DNA of 64,000 nucleotides from Pseudochelatococcus contaminans (GTDB taxonomy: Bacteria; Pseudomonadota; Alphaproteobacteria; Rhizobiales; Beijerinckiaceae). The DNA is taken from contig NZ_JACICC010000001.1 of NCBI RefSeq assembly GCF_014195635.1, positions 744,001 to 808,000 of the forward strand, given 5' to 3'. Shown here one piece after another: positions 26,944 to 36,179 of this stretch. The first letter of the stretch is position 1. The number at the start of each line of letters is the position of its first letter. A model generated the notes under the pieces. That model was not told where the DNA came from. It did no database searches and worked only from the letters and a program-made list of their open reading frames with translations. A program made the position numbers and the translations under genes.

Positions 26944-27846
26944 TCATCGCGGCGTGAAGAAATGGCGTGTTTCATCCGCATTGCAGGGTGTCAGACCCAG
27001 TTGGCGAATGCTGCTTGCGACGACAGATACCAGCGCGGCATTGGACGGAGCCTGTTCTCCATCCGGCAGTGACAGGTTGTTCTCGAACCCGACACGAATA
27101 TGGCCGCCAAGCAGGGCGCCGGCGGTGACGCAGGCGGCTTCATGCCGCCCGAAGGCGCAAACGCTCCAGTTATCGAAGTCCGGCGCGGCGCTGGCGCGAA
27201 ACGGCAGCAGATCATCCGGCTGCGAAGTTTGCGACACAGTATAGCGCCCAAGCACATACAGAACGGGGATCTGTTGCCACGGCACGATGCCGCGCTCGAT
27301 CATGCCGGATAATTGAACTGCCTCTGCCGGATCATAAAGTATGATCTGCGGCTGTACATCTGCGTGCTTGGCCCAGAGAAGAAACTCGGCGAAAGCAGAT
27401 TCCGCGCCCGCATCCGGCACCAGCTCACGCAACGCGAGAGATACGGCTTCCGGGCGCACGGCTTTGACGACGGCGATCTGTTCGGCAGGCGCATAGATGC
27501 CCAGCGCCTCGCTGGTAATCTGAATCACCATGCGCTGCCCGACCTTGCTGCGAATGGCGGCGATGGCTTCACGATAGGCGCCGGCATCGAGCAGGTGGCG
27601 GCCATCGGGCCGCCGAACGTGAACATGAATCATCGCAGCGCCCGCATCGAGGCATTCAGCCGCCGTTCGTGCCAGTTCATTGGCCGTCAGGGGAATCGCG
27701 GGGTGGTCGACCTTGGTTCGCCGTCCGCCGTTGGGTGCGACAGTGATTGTCACGGGCGCGCCGAACCCGATCCGGGCTGACGCAGCCGCCGCTTGCGCGC
27801 TTACTCCCGCCGCGTTCGACAGCGTTTCATCCTGATTTTTATTCAC
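26944..27846 (-). CDS. Beta-keto acid cleavage enzyme (BKACE, DUF849)
   Basis: This 300-residue enzyme of the DUF849 family transfers an acetyl unit: beta-keto acid plus acetyl-CoA gives acetoacetate plus an acyl-CoA. The zinc-binding HxH is in AAMIHVHVRRPDGRH, preceded by PITVAPNGGRR-type and followed by QITSEALGIYAPAEQ and ALRELVPDAG segments typical of the family. Members differ in the keto acid they accept (3-keto-5-aminohexanoate, dehydrocarnitine and others). It is divergent from an RpiR regulator gene, 91 bases apart, beyond which lie an aminotransferase and an importer, suggesting an amino-acid-derived keto acid. Confidence 0.88.
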   Translation of the reverse strand: MNKNQDETLSNAAGVSAQAAAASARIGFGAPVTITVAPNGGRRTKVDHPAIPLTANELARTAAECLDAGAAMIHVHVRRPDGRHLLDAGAYREAIAAIRSKVGQRMVIQITSEALGIYAPAEQIAVVKAVRPEAVSLALRELVPDAGAESAFAEFLLWAKHADVQPQIILYDPAEAVQLSGMIERGIVPWQQIPVLYVLGRYTVSQTSQPDDLLPFRASAAPDFDNWSVCAFGRHEAACVTAGALLGGHIRVGFENNLSLPDGEQAPSNAALVSVVASSIRQLGLTPCNADETRHFFTPR

Positions 27847-27937
27847 CAGCCTGCTCCGGTTTGCGCCATTTGTATCTTAATTATGCATCGACGAAACGAA
27901 TGTTGCAATGACGGATCAGGGGTGTTACGAATTCAGC

Positions 27938-28852
27938 ATGCAGACCGAATCTGTCATCGAAAAAATTGTTCGCGCTTTTGACCGGATGTCCGGGCAGCTT
28001 CAGACTGCGGCGCGTTACATTCTGGAATCGCCGCATGAGGTGGCGCTTCTGTCGATGCGGGAACAGGCTCGGCAGGCCGGGGTGCAGCCGGCGACGATGA
28101 CGCGGCTTGCCAAGCACCTTGGCTTTTCCGGCTACGACGATATTCGCAGGTTTTATGCGGATGCGATGCGCAACGACGCGACGGGATTTGCCGGTCGTGT
28201 CGACGCACAGGCCCGCAACCAGAAGTTGAAGGGCGATCTGGCGCTGGCCGCGGATATGCTCGATGGCGCAGCCAGGCAGATGGCGGCGCTCGGGCAATCT
28301 GCTGAGCTGGCCAGGATGCTCGAAGCCGTCGACCGCATTTGCGATGCGTCGCGCATTTATTGTCTCGGACTGCGGTCCAGCTATCCGGTTGCGTGGTACC
28401 TGCATTACAAGCTGTCGCTGGCTGGCAAAGAGGCGATCATGCTGTATGCCATCGCCGGCATCGGCGCGGATGTTCTCGGTCATGCAACCGCTGACGATAC
28501 TCTGGTTGCGGTTAGCGTGGCCCCCTACACACGCCAGACGGTTGAAACCGCCGACTATGCGCGCTCCTGCGGCGTGCCCGTCATCGCCATTACGGACAGT
28601 CCGGTTTCGCCGCTGGCGCAACTTGCGACGACCGCGCTGATCGTGCCGACCGACAGCCCGTCGTTTCTGCATACGCTGACGCCGGCGTTTATCGTGGCGG
28701 AAATCCTCGGCGCGCTCGTTGCCGGGCGCAACAGCGAAACGTCGGGGCAGGCGTTGACGCGAATGGATCGGCAGTCGGCGGCGCTCAACACGCATCTCAC
28801 GCCTCGGCATCCGCCGGGTCGCTCAACCGATAACAAGAACGAACGTCCATAG
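27938..28852 (+). CDS. MurR/RpiR-family transcriptional regulator (HTH_6 plus SIS)
   Basis: This regulator of about 304 residues has an N-terminal helix-turn-helix (LSMREQARQAGVQPATMTRLAKHLGFSGYDDIRRFYADAMR) and a C-terminal SIS domain (ASRIYCLGLRSSYPVAWYLHYKLSLAGKEA, then DDTLVAVSVAPYTRQTVETADYARSCGVPVIAITDS) that usually binds a phosphosugar or another small metabolite. ATG 27938 gives the standard ESVIEKI start; ATG 27908 is also in frame and neither has a strong ribosome site. It probably controls the divergent BKACE gene and the downstream aminotransferase and importer genes, which follow within ten bases. Confidence 0.88.
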   Translation: MQTESVIEKIVRAFDRMSGQLQTAARYILESPHEVALLSMREQARQAGVQPATMTRLAKHLGFSGYDDIRRFYADAMRNDATGFAGRVDAQARNQKLKGDLALAADMLDGAARQMAALGQSAELARMLEAVDRICDASRIYCLGLRSSYPVAWYLHYKLSLAGKEAIMLYAIAGIGADVLGHATADDTLVAVSVAPYTRQTVETADYARSCGVPVIAITDSPVSPLAQLATTALIVPTDSPSFLHTLTPAFIVAEILGALVAGRNSETSGQALTRMDRQSAALNTHLTPRHPPGRSTDNKNERP

Positions 28853-28861
28853 AGAATGTCC

Positions 28862-30211
28862 ATGAGCACTCATCTCCTGCACCGCGCTATTCATGGTCAC
28901 CTGCCGACAGCCGTTGGCGGCAAGGGCATCGAATTGTTCGATGCTGAAGGAAACGTCTATATCGATGCATCCGGCGGCGCCGCCGTGTCGTGCCTCGGGC
29001 ACGGCCATCCGGCGGTTATCGATGCGCTGCACAAGCAGCTTGACCGGCTGGCCTACGCCCACACCGGCTTCTTCACCACCGAGCCGGCGGAGCAACTGGC
29101 CGATCTCCTCGTGCGCAATGCTCCTGCCGGTCTTGATCACGTGTATCTCGTCTCGGGCGGGTCGGAAGCCGTCGAGGCCGCCATCAAGATGGCGCGGCAA
29201 TATTTCGTCGAGACGAACCAACCCCGGCGGCGGCATATCATCGCACGTCGGCAGAGCTATCACGGCAACACGCTGGGTGCGCTGGCCGCCGGCGGCAATG
29301 AATGGCGCAGGACGCAATTCCAGCCGCTGCTCATCAATACGCACCACATCGACCCTTGCTTTGCCTATCGCATGCAGCAGGTTGGAGAGAGCGACGAAGT
29401 TTATGCCGCGCGCGCGGCGCAGCAGCTTGAGGACAAGATCCTTGAGCTGGGCGCGGATGAAGTGATCGCCTTTATCGCCGAGCCTGTGGTCGGGGCCACC
29501 GCGGGGGCGGTTCCCTCCGTGGGGGATTATTTCAAGCGCATCCGCGAGATCTGCGACCGTTATGGCGTGCTGCTCATTCTGGACGAGGTGATGTGCGGTA
29601 TGGGCCGCACCGGCACGTTGCATGCGTGCGAACAGGATGGTATCGCGCCTGACCTGATGACGGTCGCCAAGGGCCTTGGCGGCGGCTACCAGCCCGTGGG
29701 AGCGGTGCTGTTATCCGGGAAGATTTTCGACGCCTTTGCCAACGGCTCCGGCTTCTTCCAGCACGGCCACACCTACATGGGGCACCCCATGGCGGCGGCG
29801 GCGGGGCTTGCGGTGCAGCAGACCATCGAGCGTGAATCGTTGCTTGCAAACGTCGTGGCGATGGGTAACGAATTGGAGCGTCAGCTGGTCGAGCGTCTGG
29901 GGAACGATCGGCACGTTGGCGACATTCGTGGCCGGGGGCTGTTTCGCGGTATCGAGCTTGTCGCGGACCGCGCCACGAAGCAGCCTTTCGATCCGGCGCT
30001 CAAGCTGCACGCGCGCATCAAGAAGGAAGCGTTGAAGCGCGGTTTGATTGTCTACCCGATGGGTGGCACCATTGACGGCGTGCAAGGCGACCACGTCTTG
30101 CTCGCTCCTCCCTTCATCGTTGATCGCAACGATGTTGAACGTATCGTCGAACGTCTGGCCGATGCCATCAAGGCCGGGATCGACGGTATCCAAAGTTCGA
30201 TAAAGACATGA
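28862..30211 (+). CDS. Class III PLP aminotransferase (omega-amino acid/beta-alanine type)
   Basis: This 449-residue PLP-dependent aminotransferase belongs to the class III group, which transfers terminal or beta amino groups. Visible features are IDASGGAAVSCLGHGHPAV, VYLVSGGSEAVEAAIKMARQY, RRQSYHGNTLGALA, the cofactor aspartate in LLILDEVMCGMGRTG and the PLP lysine K270 in VAKGLGGGYQPVGAVL. ATG 28862 has AGAGA six bases upstream; ATG 28856 is in frame and equally possible. The gene follows the regulator by only a few bases and is followed by the importer genes, so it probably transaminates the imported compound or a hydrolysis product of it. Confidence 0.88.
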   Translation: MSTHLLHRAIHGHLPTAVGGKGIELFDAEGNVYIDASGGAAVSCLGHGHPAVIDALHKQLDRLAYAHTGFFTTEPAEQLADLLVRNAPAGLDHVYLVSGGSEAVEAAIKMARQYFVETNQPRRRHIIARRQSYHGNTLGALAAGGNEWRRTQFQPLLINTHHIDPCFAYRMQQVGESDEVYAARAAQQLEDKILELGADEVIAFIAEPVVGATAGAVPSVGDYFKRIREICDRYGVLLILDEVMCGMGRTGTLHACEQDGIAPDLMTVAKGLGGGYQPVGAVLLSGKIFDAFANGSGFFQHGHTYMGHPMAAAAGLAVQQTIERESLLANVVAMGNELERQLVERLGNDRHVGDIRGRGLFRGIELVADRATKQPFDPALKLHARIKKEALKRGLIVYPMGGTIDGVQGDHVLLAPPFIVDRNDVERIVERLADAIKAGIDGIQSSIKT

Positions 30212-30246
30212 CGTAATATTCTCAAAGTAAACAGAAGGGGACAATA

Positions 30247-30987
30247 ATGAAAATCCGTCATCTCGCCGCCATGGCTTTCGCAGTCGCAGTCGGTTTTGTG
30301 CAGCCCGCGCAGGCCAAGGATCTGATCGTCGCCACCGACACGGCATTCGTGCCGTTCGAGTTCAAGGAAGGGGACAAGTACGTCGGGTTCGACATCGACC
30401 TGTGGGATGCCATCGCCAAGGAAATCGGCGTCACGTACAAGCTCCAGCCCATGGACTTCAACGGCATCATTCCTGCCTTGCAGACCAAGCAGGTGGATGC
30501 GGCGCTTGCAGGCATCACCATCAAGCCCGAGCGCCTGCGGGCAATCGACTTCTCCGACGGCTACTATGACAGCGGCCTCATGCTGATGGTGCCGGCCGAC
30601 AGCGACATCAAGGGGCCTGAGGATCTGAAGGGCAAGACTCTCGCCGTCAAAACTGGCACGTCAACTGCCGATTACGCCAAGGAAAACTTCAAGGACACCG
30701 AGCTGCGTCAGTTCCCCAATATCGACAATGCCTACCTTGAGTTGCAGACGGGCCGTGTGGACGCCGCCATGCACGACACGCCCAACGTGCTCTACTACAT
30801 CGCCACCGCAGGCCAGGGAAAAGTCAAAGCCGTTGGCGACCAGCTGATGGGCCATGAATACGGCATCGGCTTTCCCAAGGGCAGTGAACTGGTTGCCAAG
30901 GTCAACGAGGCTCTCGCCACGTTGAAGAAGGACGGACGCTACAACGAAATCTACAAGAAGTGGTTCGGCACGGAACCTAAGGGCTGA
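30247..30987 (+). CDS. Polar amino-acid ABC transporter substrate-binding protein (GlnH-like)
   Basis: This 246-residue periplasmic protein has a signal peptide ([16 protein letters not shown], cut after AQA near residue 22) and the SBP_bac_3 fold: [60 protein letters not shown] and [15 protein letters not shown]. Contacts for the alpha-amino/carboxyl group (D, R in ITIKPERL and D in DTP) are kept as in GlnH. AAGGGG precedes ATG 30247. Although glutamine-type by sequence, the genetic setting suggests that the ligand may be another amino acid or an N-acylated one. Confidence 0.87.
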   Translation: MKIRHLAAMAFAVAVGFVQPAQAKDLIVATDTAFVPFEFKEGDKYVGFDIDLWDAIAKEIGVTYKLQPMDFNGIIPALQTKQVDAALAGITIKPERLRAIDFSDGYYDSGLMLMVPADSDIKGPEDLKGKTLAVKTGTSTADYAKENFKDTELRQFPNIDNAYLELQTGRVDAAMHDTPNVLYYIATAGQGKVKAVGDQLMGHEYGIGFPKGSELVAKVNEALATLKKDGRYNEIYKKWFGTEPKG

Positions 30988-31062
30988 TCCCTGAGGCTGA
31001 TCTGATGAGCGGATGCGCCGGCATGGCCGGTGCATCCACCTCTCCTCAAGTGGAATGCTGCC

Positions 31063-31719
31063 ATGGATTTTGAATGGTCTGTCATTGCGGACGCGATGCC
31101 TGCTTTGCTGAATGGCGCGCGTCTTACCATCCTGATCACGCTTTCGGGCCTTGCCGGGGGCCTGGTGATCGGTTTCGTCATGGGGCTGATGCGGGCTTTC
31201 GGCAACCGTATCGCCAACACCATCGCCTTTCTCTACGTTGAGCTGATCCGCGGCACGCCGATTGTCGTGCAGGTCATGTTCATTTACTTCGCGCTTCCGG
31301 TGCTGGCGGAAATCCGCGTCAATCCGCTGACCGCCGCTATCACCGCAATTGCCATCAACGCGGGTGCCTACATCGCGGAAATCGTGCGCGGCTCGTTTCT
31401 CTCGGTTCATAAGGGCCTGCGGGAAGCGGGGCTCGCCATGGGCCTGCCGATGTGGAAAGTGCTGCTGTACATCATCGGCCCCGTCGCGTTCCGCCGCATG
31501 ATACCGCCGCTCGGCAACCAGTTCATCGTCAGCCTCAAGGATACGTCGCTGTTCATGGTCATCGGCGTTGGCGAGTTGACACGCCAGGGGCAGGAAATCA
31601 TGGCGTCGAACTTCCGAGCCGTCGAGATCTGGACCGCTGTCGCAATCTTCTACCTGCTGATGACGGGCGTGCTGACCCTCGTTCTGCGCATAACCGAGAA
31701 GAGGATGCGGATCCTATGA
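31063..31719 (+). CDS. Amino-acid ABC transporter permease (GlnP-like)
   Basis: This 218-residue His/Glu/Gln/Arg-type permease has about five helices, the usual length for GlnP. Conserved are [21 protein letters not shown] at the start, [22 protein letters not shown], the EAA loop [40 protein letters not shown] and [24 protein letters not shown] 31063 (MDFEWSV) is chosen over the upstream start at 31030 because homologues begin there. Its stop overlaps the ATPase start (ATGA). Confidence 0.9.
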   Translation: MDFEWSVIADAMPALLNGARLTILITLSGLAGGLVIGFVMGLMRAFGNRIANTIAFLYVELIRGTPIVVQVMFIYFALPVLAEIRVNPLTAAITAIAINAGAYIAEIVRGSFLSVHKGLREAGLAMGLPMWKVLLYIIGPVAFRRMIPPLGNQFIVSLKDTSLFMVIGVGELTRQGQEIMASNFRAVEIWTAVAIFYLLMTGVLTLVLRITEKRMRIL

Positions 31720-32444
31720 GCATCGTCGAGTTCCGCAAGGTTACCAAGGCATTTGGCCCTGTGGTCGTGCTGCAAGAGGTCGACCTGTCCATTTCGGTTG
31801 GCGAGGTGGTGGTGCTGATCGGGCCGTCAGGGTCGGGCAAGTCCACGCTGCTGCGCTGCATCAATGCGCTTGAAGAAATCACCTCCGGCGATCTGATCGT
31901 CGACGGCATCAGCGTGCGCGCCGGCGGATCGAAGGTCCGCCTGATCCGTCAGGAGGCGGGCATGGTTTTCCAGCAGTTCAATCTGTTTCCGCAGATGACG
32001 GCGCTGGAAAACGTCGCCTTCGGCCTGCGGCATGTGCGCGGCATCGGTGGCAAGGAAGCCAACAAGCAGGCGAATGCATTGCTGGCAAAGGTGGGGCTGG
32101 CCGAGCGTGGCGGGCATTATCCGTCAGAGTTATCCGGCGGGCAGCAACAGCGTGTCGCCATCGCCCGGGCATTGGCCATCAAGCCGAAGCTGATGTTGTT
32201 CGATGAGCCGACCTCCGCGCTTGACCCTGAATTGCGGCACGAGGTGTTGCAGGTCATGCGGTCGCTGGCGGAAGAGGGGATGACCATGGTCGTGGTTACC
32301 CACGAAATGGCCTTTGCACGTCAGGTCGGCACGCGCCTCATCTTCATGGAAGGGGGCAAGATCACGGTCGACGGCGATCCCAAATCCCTGCTTGCCTCTC
32401 CGGACAATCCGCGTTTGCAGGAGTTTCTCCAGCATGTCGAATGA
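31716..32444 (+). CDS. Amino-acid ABC transporter ATPase (GlnQ-like)
   Basis: This 242-residue ATPase has Walker [10 protein letters not shown], the Q-loop in [19 protein letters not shown], signature [15 protein letters not shown], Walker [17 protein letters not shown] and the switch VVVTHEM. It would power uptake through the permease upstream. ATG 31716 overlaps the permease stop by four bases; an upstream open frame to 31452 is in the permease sequence and is not used. The last eleven bases overlap the next gene, showing tight coupling to the hydrolase. Confidence 0.94.
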   Translation: MSIVEFRKVTKAFGPVVVLQEVDLSISVGEVVVLIGPSGSGKSTLLRCINALEEITSGDLIVDGISVRAGGSKVRLIRQEAGMVFQQFNLFPQMTALENVAFGLRHVRGIGGKEANKQANALLAKVGLAERGGHYPSELSGGQQQRVAIARALAIKPKLMLFDEPTSALDPELRHEVLQVMRSLAEEGMTMVVVTHEMAFARQVGTRLIFMEGGKITVDGDPKSLLASPDNPRLQEFLQHVE

Positions 32445-33501
32445 TACGGGTTCAAGGCTTCAGTCCATCAGGATAGAAGGGTCATCCTACGACATCGGCG
32501 TGCAGCTTGGCCGGTTCGGAGCAGCCATCGTGCATAGCCATCTGGTGAAACGGCATGCGTGGGCATCCGTCATGCGTCATCGGCACCACCCGCGCGTGGC
32601 TGCCATGCGCGAGGCGGCTCAGGTTCGTTTCCCGGCCTATTGGCGCGAGCTGGAGGGGCTGGCTGATGGGCTCGGACTGCCCTTCGACGATGTGTTCCTG
32701 TGGAACAGCCGGGGCGATATCTGGGCAATGGCCCCGGAAGGCTGTACCACGGTGCAGATTCCCGGCGACGAGCCGATCGTGGCTCATAATGAAGACGGCG
32801 ATCCTGCCATGCGCGGCCATTGCGCGCTCGCGCATGTCCGGCCGGCGGAGGGCTGGGCATTCACCGCGTTCGTCTATCCCGGCTCGCTGCCGGGGCACAC
32901 GTTCGCGGCGACTGAAACCGGGCTTGTGCAGGCGGTGAACAACATCCGCTCGCTGTCGTCCGGGCCCGGCGTGCCGCGCATGGTGCTCGGCAGGGCGGTG
33001 CTGGACTGCGGGACGCTCGACGAGGCGTTGTTACTTCTGGAAACGTCACAGCGGGCAGGGGCATTTCATTTCACGCTGGCGCAGCGCGGCGACACGCGGG
33101 TATTCGGTGTCGAGTTCACCCACGCGGCTTGTTCGGTGCAGGAGGTCGCTCATCCCGCCTGCCACGCCAACCACCTCGTGCATCCGGACATGAGCGCCGA
33201 GTTGCAGGAAATCACCGGCTCGTCCAGATCCCGTCAGAACCGCGGCGATGCTATCATCGACGCGGCTCTGGCCGAGACGGTGCTTGATCCGTTGACCATC
33301 CTCCGGGATCGGGATGACGATGTCCTGCCTGTCTACCGCAGCCAGCCCGATGATCCGGATTACGAAAACACGCTGGCGACGGCTGTTTTCAGGATTGGGC
33401 AGACTTCGCTGAATTGGCGTGTCTATGACCGCGCGCAGGCAGAGCCGCGCTTTGTTGTCGGCGACGATCTCGTGCCGGTGGAGCCTGCTTCCGGGCAGTA
33501 A
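32434..33501 (+). CDS. C45-family N-terminal nucleophile amidohydrolase/acyltransferase
   Basis: This 355-residue precursor belongs to the C45 group (acyl-CoA:6-aminopenicillanic acid acyltransferase, carcinine hydrolase, Tan). Such proteins cut themselves before a cysteine that then becomes the nucleophile. Here the cleavage site is G103-C104 in PEGCTTVQIPG, followed by VAHNEDGD, the usual next segment; residues 1-103 would become the small subunit. Family members hydrolyse or form amide bonds, often of beta-alanyl or acyl amides. The start overlaps the ATPase end by eleven bases, so the enzyme probably processes what the importer brings in. No signal peptide is present: cytoplasmic. Confidence 0.82.
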   Translation: MSNDTGSRLQSIRIEGSSYDIGVQLGRFGAAIVHSHLVKRHAWASVMRHRHHPRVAAMREAAQVRFPAYWRELEGLADGLGLPFDDVFLWNSRGDIWAMAPEGCTTVQIPGDEPIVAHNEDGDPAMRGHCALAHVRPAEGWAFTAFVYPGSLPGHTFAATETGLVQAVNNIRSLSSGPGVPRMVLGRAVLDCGTLDEALLLLETSQRAGAFHFTLAQRGDTRVFGVEFTHAACSVQEVAHPACHANHLVHPDMSAELQEITGSSRSRQNRGDAIIDAALAETVLDPLTILRDRDDDVLPVYRSQPDDPDYENTLATAVFRIGQTSLNWRVYDRAQAEPRFVVGDDLVPVEPASGQ

Positions 33502-33534
33502 GAGCCGTTCTGGCATCTGCCCGGTTGGCAGGCG

Positions 33535-34584
33535 TCATCCGGGCGGCGCGTGCTCCAGCACCACGGCGGGGGCGTTCGCGGTCAGCGTGACGCGCTCGCC
33601 AATCGTCAGCGATGCTTCGGACATCACGTCGATCTGGTAACGGTTGCCGTCGATATCGACGAGATATGTCCAGTCATGCCCCTTGAAGTCGCGCCCGATC
33701 ACCGTGCCTGGTCCGGTGGGAGAGGGGGTGATGGCAATCGTTTCCGGCCGCAGCGACAGCAGCACCCGGCCCGTGGCAGGTGATCCGAGCGCAACCGGGC
33801 CCATGGGCGTTGCGGCGACATCGCCGTTTGCGTCGGCCTCAACCAGATTGGTGCGGCCGAGAAACTCCGCCACAAAGCGGGTACGCGGCCGCTTGTAAAC
33901 CTCTTGCGGGGTGCCAATCTGCTCGATGCCGCCCGCGCGCATCACTCCGATCCTGTCGGCGAACGACAGCGCCTCTTCCTGATCGTGGGTCACGAATATG
34001 ACGCCGATGCCCGTCCCTTTGAGAATTTCACGGATTTCGCGGCGGGTGCTGTGGCGTAGCGCCGCGTCGAGATTGGAGAAGGGTTCGTCGAGCAGGATCA
34101 GCTTCGGCTTTGCCGCGAACGTGCGCGCCAGCGCCACACGTTGCTGCTGGCCGCCGGAGAGTTCGTCGGGATAACGCTCCCCCAACCCGGAAAGGCCGAC
34201 CATATCGAGGTGGCGCGCAACCAACGCCGCGCGTTCCTCTCGCGTGACATTGCTTGTGCCGAACCCCACATTGGCCGCCACTGTGAGATGCGGAAACAGC
34301 GCATAATCCTGGAAAACCATGCCGATTTCCCGCTGATCCGGTGGCAGGGCCATGACCGAGCGGCCGTTGAGAGACACGTCTCCCGTATCGGCGGTTTCAA
34401 AACCGGCAATGATGCGCAAAGTCGTGGTTTTGCCGCAGCCGGAAGGGCCGATGAGTGCGAAAATCTCCCCCGGCTCCAGCCTGAAGCTGACATCGCGCAC
34501 CACCCACTGCGCCGCGGGTGAGAAGCGCTTGCCAAGGCCGGTGACGGCCAGCAGCGTGTCGGCTGTCGGGGCGGGCTGACTCAT
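33535..34584 (-). CDS. fbpC: Ferric iron ABC transporter ATPase (FbpC/PotA type)
   Basis: This 349-residue ATPase has Walker A GPSGCGKTT, the Q-loop GMVFQDYALFPHLTV, signature [15 protein letters not shown], Walker B LILLDEPFSNLDAALR and switch FVTHDQEEAL, plus a C-terminal TOBE domain (GPVALGSPATGRVLLSLRPETIAI). It energises iron uptake with the permease and binding protein encoded upstream on the minus strand. ATG 34584 overlaps the permease stop by four bases; the longer frame to 35451 lies inside the permease gene in another frame. It converges with the C45 hydrolase gene. Confidence 0.9.
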   Translation of the reverse strand: MSQPAPTADTLLAVTGLGKRFSPAAQWVVRDVSFRLEPGEIFALIGPSGCGKTTTLRIIAGFETADTGDVSLNGRSVMALPPDQREIGMVFQDYALFPHLTVAANVGFGTSNVTREERAALVARHLDMVGLSGLGERYPDELSGGQQQRVALARTFAAKPKLILLDEPFSNLDAALRHSTRREIREILKGTGIGVIFVTHDQEEALSFADRIGVMRAGGIEQIGTPQEVYKRPRTRFVAEFLGRTNLVEADANGDVAATPMGPVALGSPATGRVLLSLRPETIAITPSPTGPGTVIGRDFKGHDWTYLVDIDGNRYQIDVMSEASLTIGERVTLTANAPAVVLEHAPPG

Positions 34585-36179
34585 TTCTGACCCTCGTAAC
34601 GCAGAATAAGGCCGACGAACAGGCTGGAGAACAGCACAATGGCGGCGGCAAACGGGGCGGCCTCCGCCATCATGCCCTCGGACGTGCGGCTGAAAACGGT
34701 CATGGCCAGCGTGGTATAGCCGGCGGGCGCGAGCAGGAACGTGATCGGCAACTCCTTGACCACCACGATGAACACCAGCAGCGCCCCGGCGACGATGGGC
34801 GCCCGCAACAGTGGCAGCACGGTGCGCCGGAAGGCTCTGAACGGCGGATCGCCGAGGGAGCGCGCCACCTCTTCCGGCCGGGTGCCGATCTGTAGCAGCG
34901 CCGTGCGCAGCGGGCCGACGGGTAGCGCGAGAAATGTCATCGAACAGGCGAAGATCAGCAATGCAAGGCTCTGGTAGAGGAAGGGCGCGGAACGCAGCGC
35001 GAAGAACACCATCGCCAGGCCGAAAGTCAGCGGCGGAATGGCATAGCCGAGATAAACGAGCCGCTCGATGACGGTGGAGAAGCGCGACGGAAACCGCACC
35101 ACGAGATAAACCACCGGCAGCGCCAGCACCGCCGCCAGCAGGGCCGACGGTGCGGCCACCGCGGCTGTTCGGCCAAAGGCCCGCCACAACTCTCCCATCA
35201 GCGCGACGAAATCGACATTCGATGCCGCGAGGGTCATCCAGTGGATCAGCACAAGCGTTGGCAGGCCGAGGGATGCGATGAATACAAAGCCAAGGAAGAG
35301 CCAGGCAAGCGGACGCCATTGCCCCAGCGGCACGGGCGCGGCGCGTCGCCGCACGCCTGTTCCGGTGCGCGCGTGCCGGCGGCGGCGTGTCAGCGCGGCC
35401 TCGCCCAGCACGAATGTCAGCGTCACGGCCAGCAGCATCAGCGACAGCCATGCGGCATAGATGCGGTCGAACGCGCCGGAATACTGCGTGAAAATTGCGT
35501 AGCTGAACACTTCATAGCGCATCAGCGCGATGACGCCAAAGTCCCCCAGCACATAAAGCCCGATGATCAGCCAGCCGGACATGATCGCGGGGATGAGATG
35601 CGGCAGAACAACCTGCCGAAAGGCCCCCCAACGGGAATGGCCAAGGCTGCGGGCGGTTTCCTCAAGCGCCGGATCAAGGCCAAGCAGCGCCGAGCGCAGG
35701 TTGAGGAAAAGGTAAGGGAATGTATAGAGCGAGAGCGCCAGCGTCGCACCGGCCAGTCCCTCGGGACGTGGCAGGCGGATGCCGAAGAAATGGTTGGCGA
35801 AACCGTAATAGCCGGACATGCCGATCAGCGCGTAAGCCATGACATAACCGGGGATCGCCAGCGGCAGCACGCTGACAATCGACAGCAGCCTCTTATGCCG
35901 CAAGTCGGAGCGCACCACGAGCCATGCCAGCGGCAGTGCGATAACCGTCACCACCGCCAGCACGGAAAAGGTCAGCAGCAACGTGTTGACCAGAAGCATG
36001 AGATTGCGCGCCCTGAACACGATCTCGCCGAGCGTAGCGGTATCGGCCTCCAGCGCTCTCAGCACGAGGTAGGCCATGGGCAGAAGCATGCCCGCCCCTA
36101 TGACGAGGGCGGCGACGCGCAATATCAGGGGCGGGCGCCGGCCATCGTGCGCCCGCCATGCGGTAACCGGTGTACTCAG
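34581..36179 (-). CDS. fbpB: Ferric iron ABC transporter permease, two-domain (FbpB type)
   Basis: This permease of 513-532 residues has two fused BPD_transp_1 halves and about 12 helices. Both EAA loops are visible: EETARSLGHSRWGAFRQVVLPHL and EVARSLGDPPFRAFRRTVLPLL. The start is unusual. No ATG or GTG exists upstream of the first helix. TTG 36122 is possible, but the frame continues to CTG 36179, overlapping the binding-protein stop as CTGA and giving the natural-looking start (M)STPVTAWRAHDG. The CTG start is annotated here; translational coupling would explain its use. The gene acts with fbpA upstream and fbpC downstream. Confidence 0.85.
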   Translation of the reverse strand: MSTPVTAWRAHDGRRPPLILRVAALVIGAGMLLPMAYLVLRALEADTATLGEIVFRARNLMLLVNTLLLTFSVLAVVTVIALPLAWLVVRSDLRHKRLLSIVSVLPLAIPGYVMAYALIGMSGYYGFANHFFGIRLPRPEGLAGATLALSLYTFPYLFLNLRSALLGLDPALEETARSLGHSRWGAFRQVVLPHLIPAIMSGWLIIGLYVLGDFGVIALMRYEVFSYAIFTQYSGAFDRIYAAWLSLMLLAVTLTFVLGEAALTRRRRHARTGTGVRRRAAPVPLGQWRPLAWLFLGFVFIASLGLPTLVLIHWMTLAASNVDFVALMGELWRAFGRTAAVAAPSALLAAVLALPVVYLVVRFPSRFSTVIERLVYLGYAIPPLTFGLAMVFFALRSAPFLYQSLALLIFACSMTFLALPVGPLRTALLQIGTRPEEVARSLGDPPFRAFRRTVLPLLRAPIVAGALLVFIVVVKELPITFLLAPAGYTTLAMTVFSRTSEGMMAEAAPFAAAIVLFSSLFVGLILRYEGQK

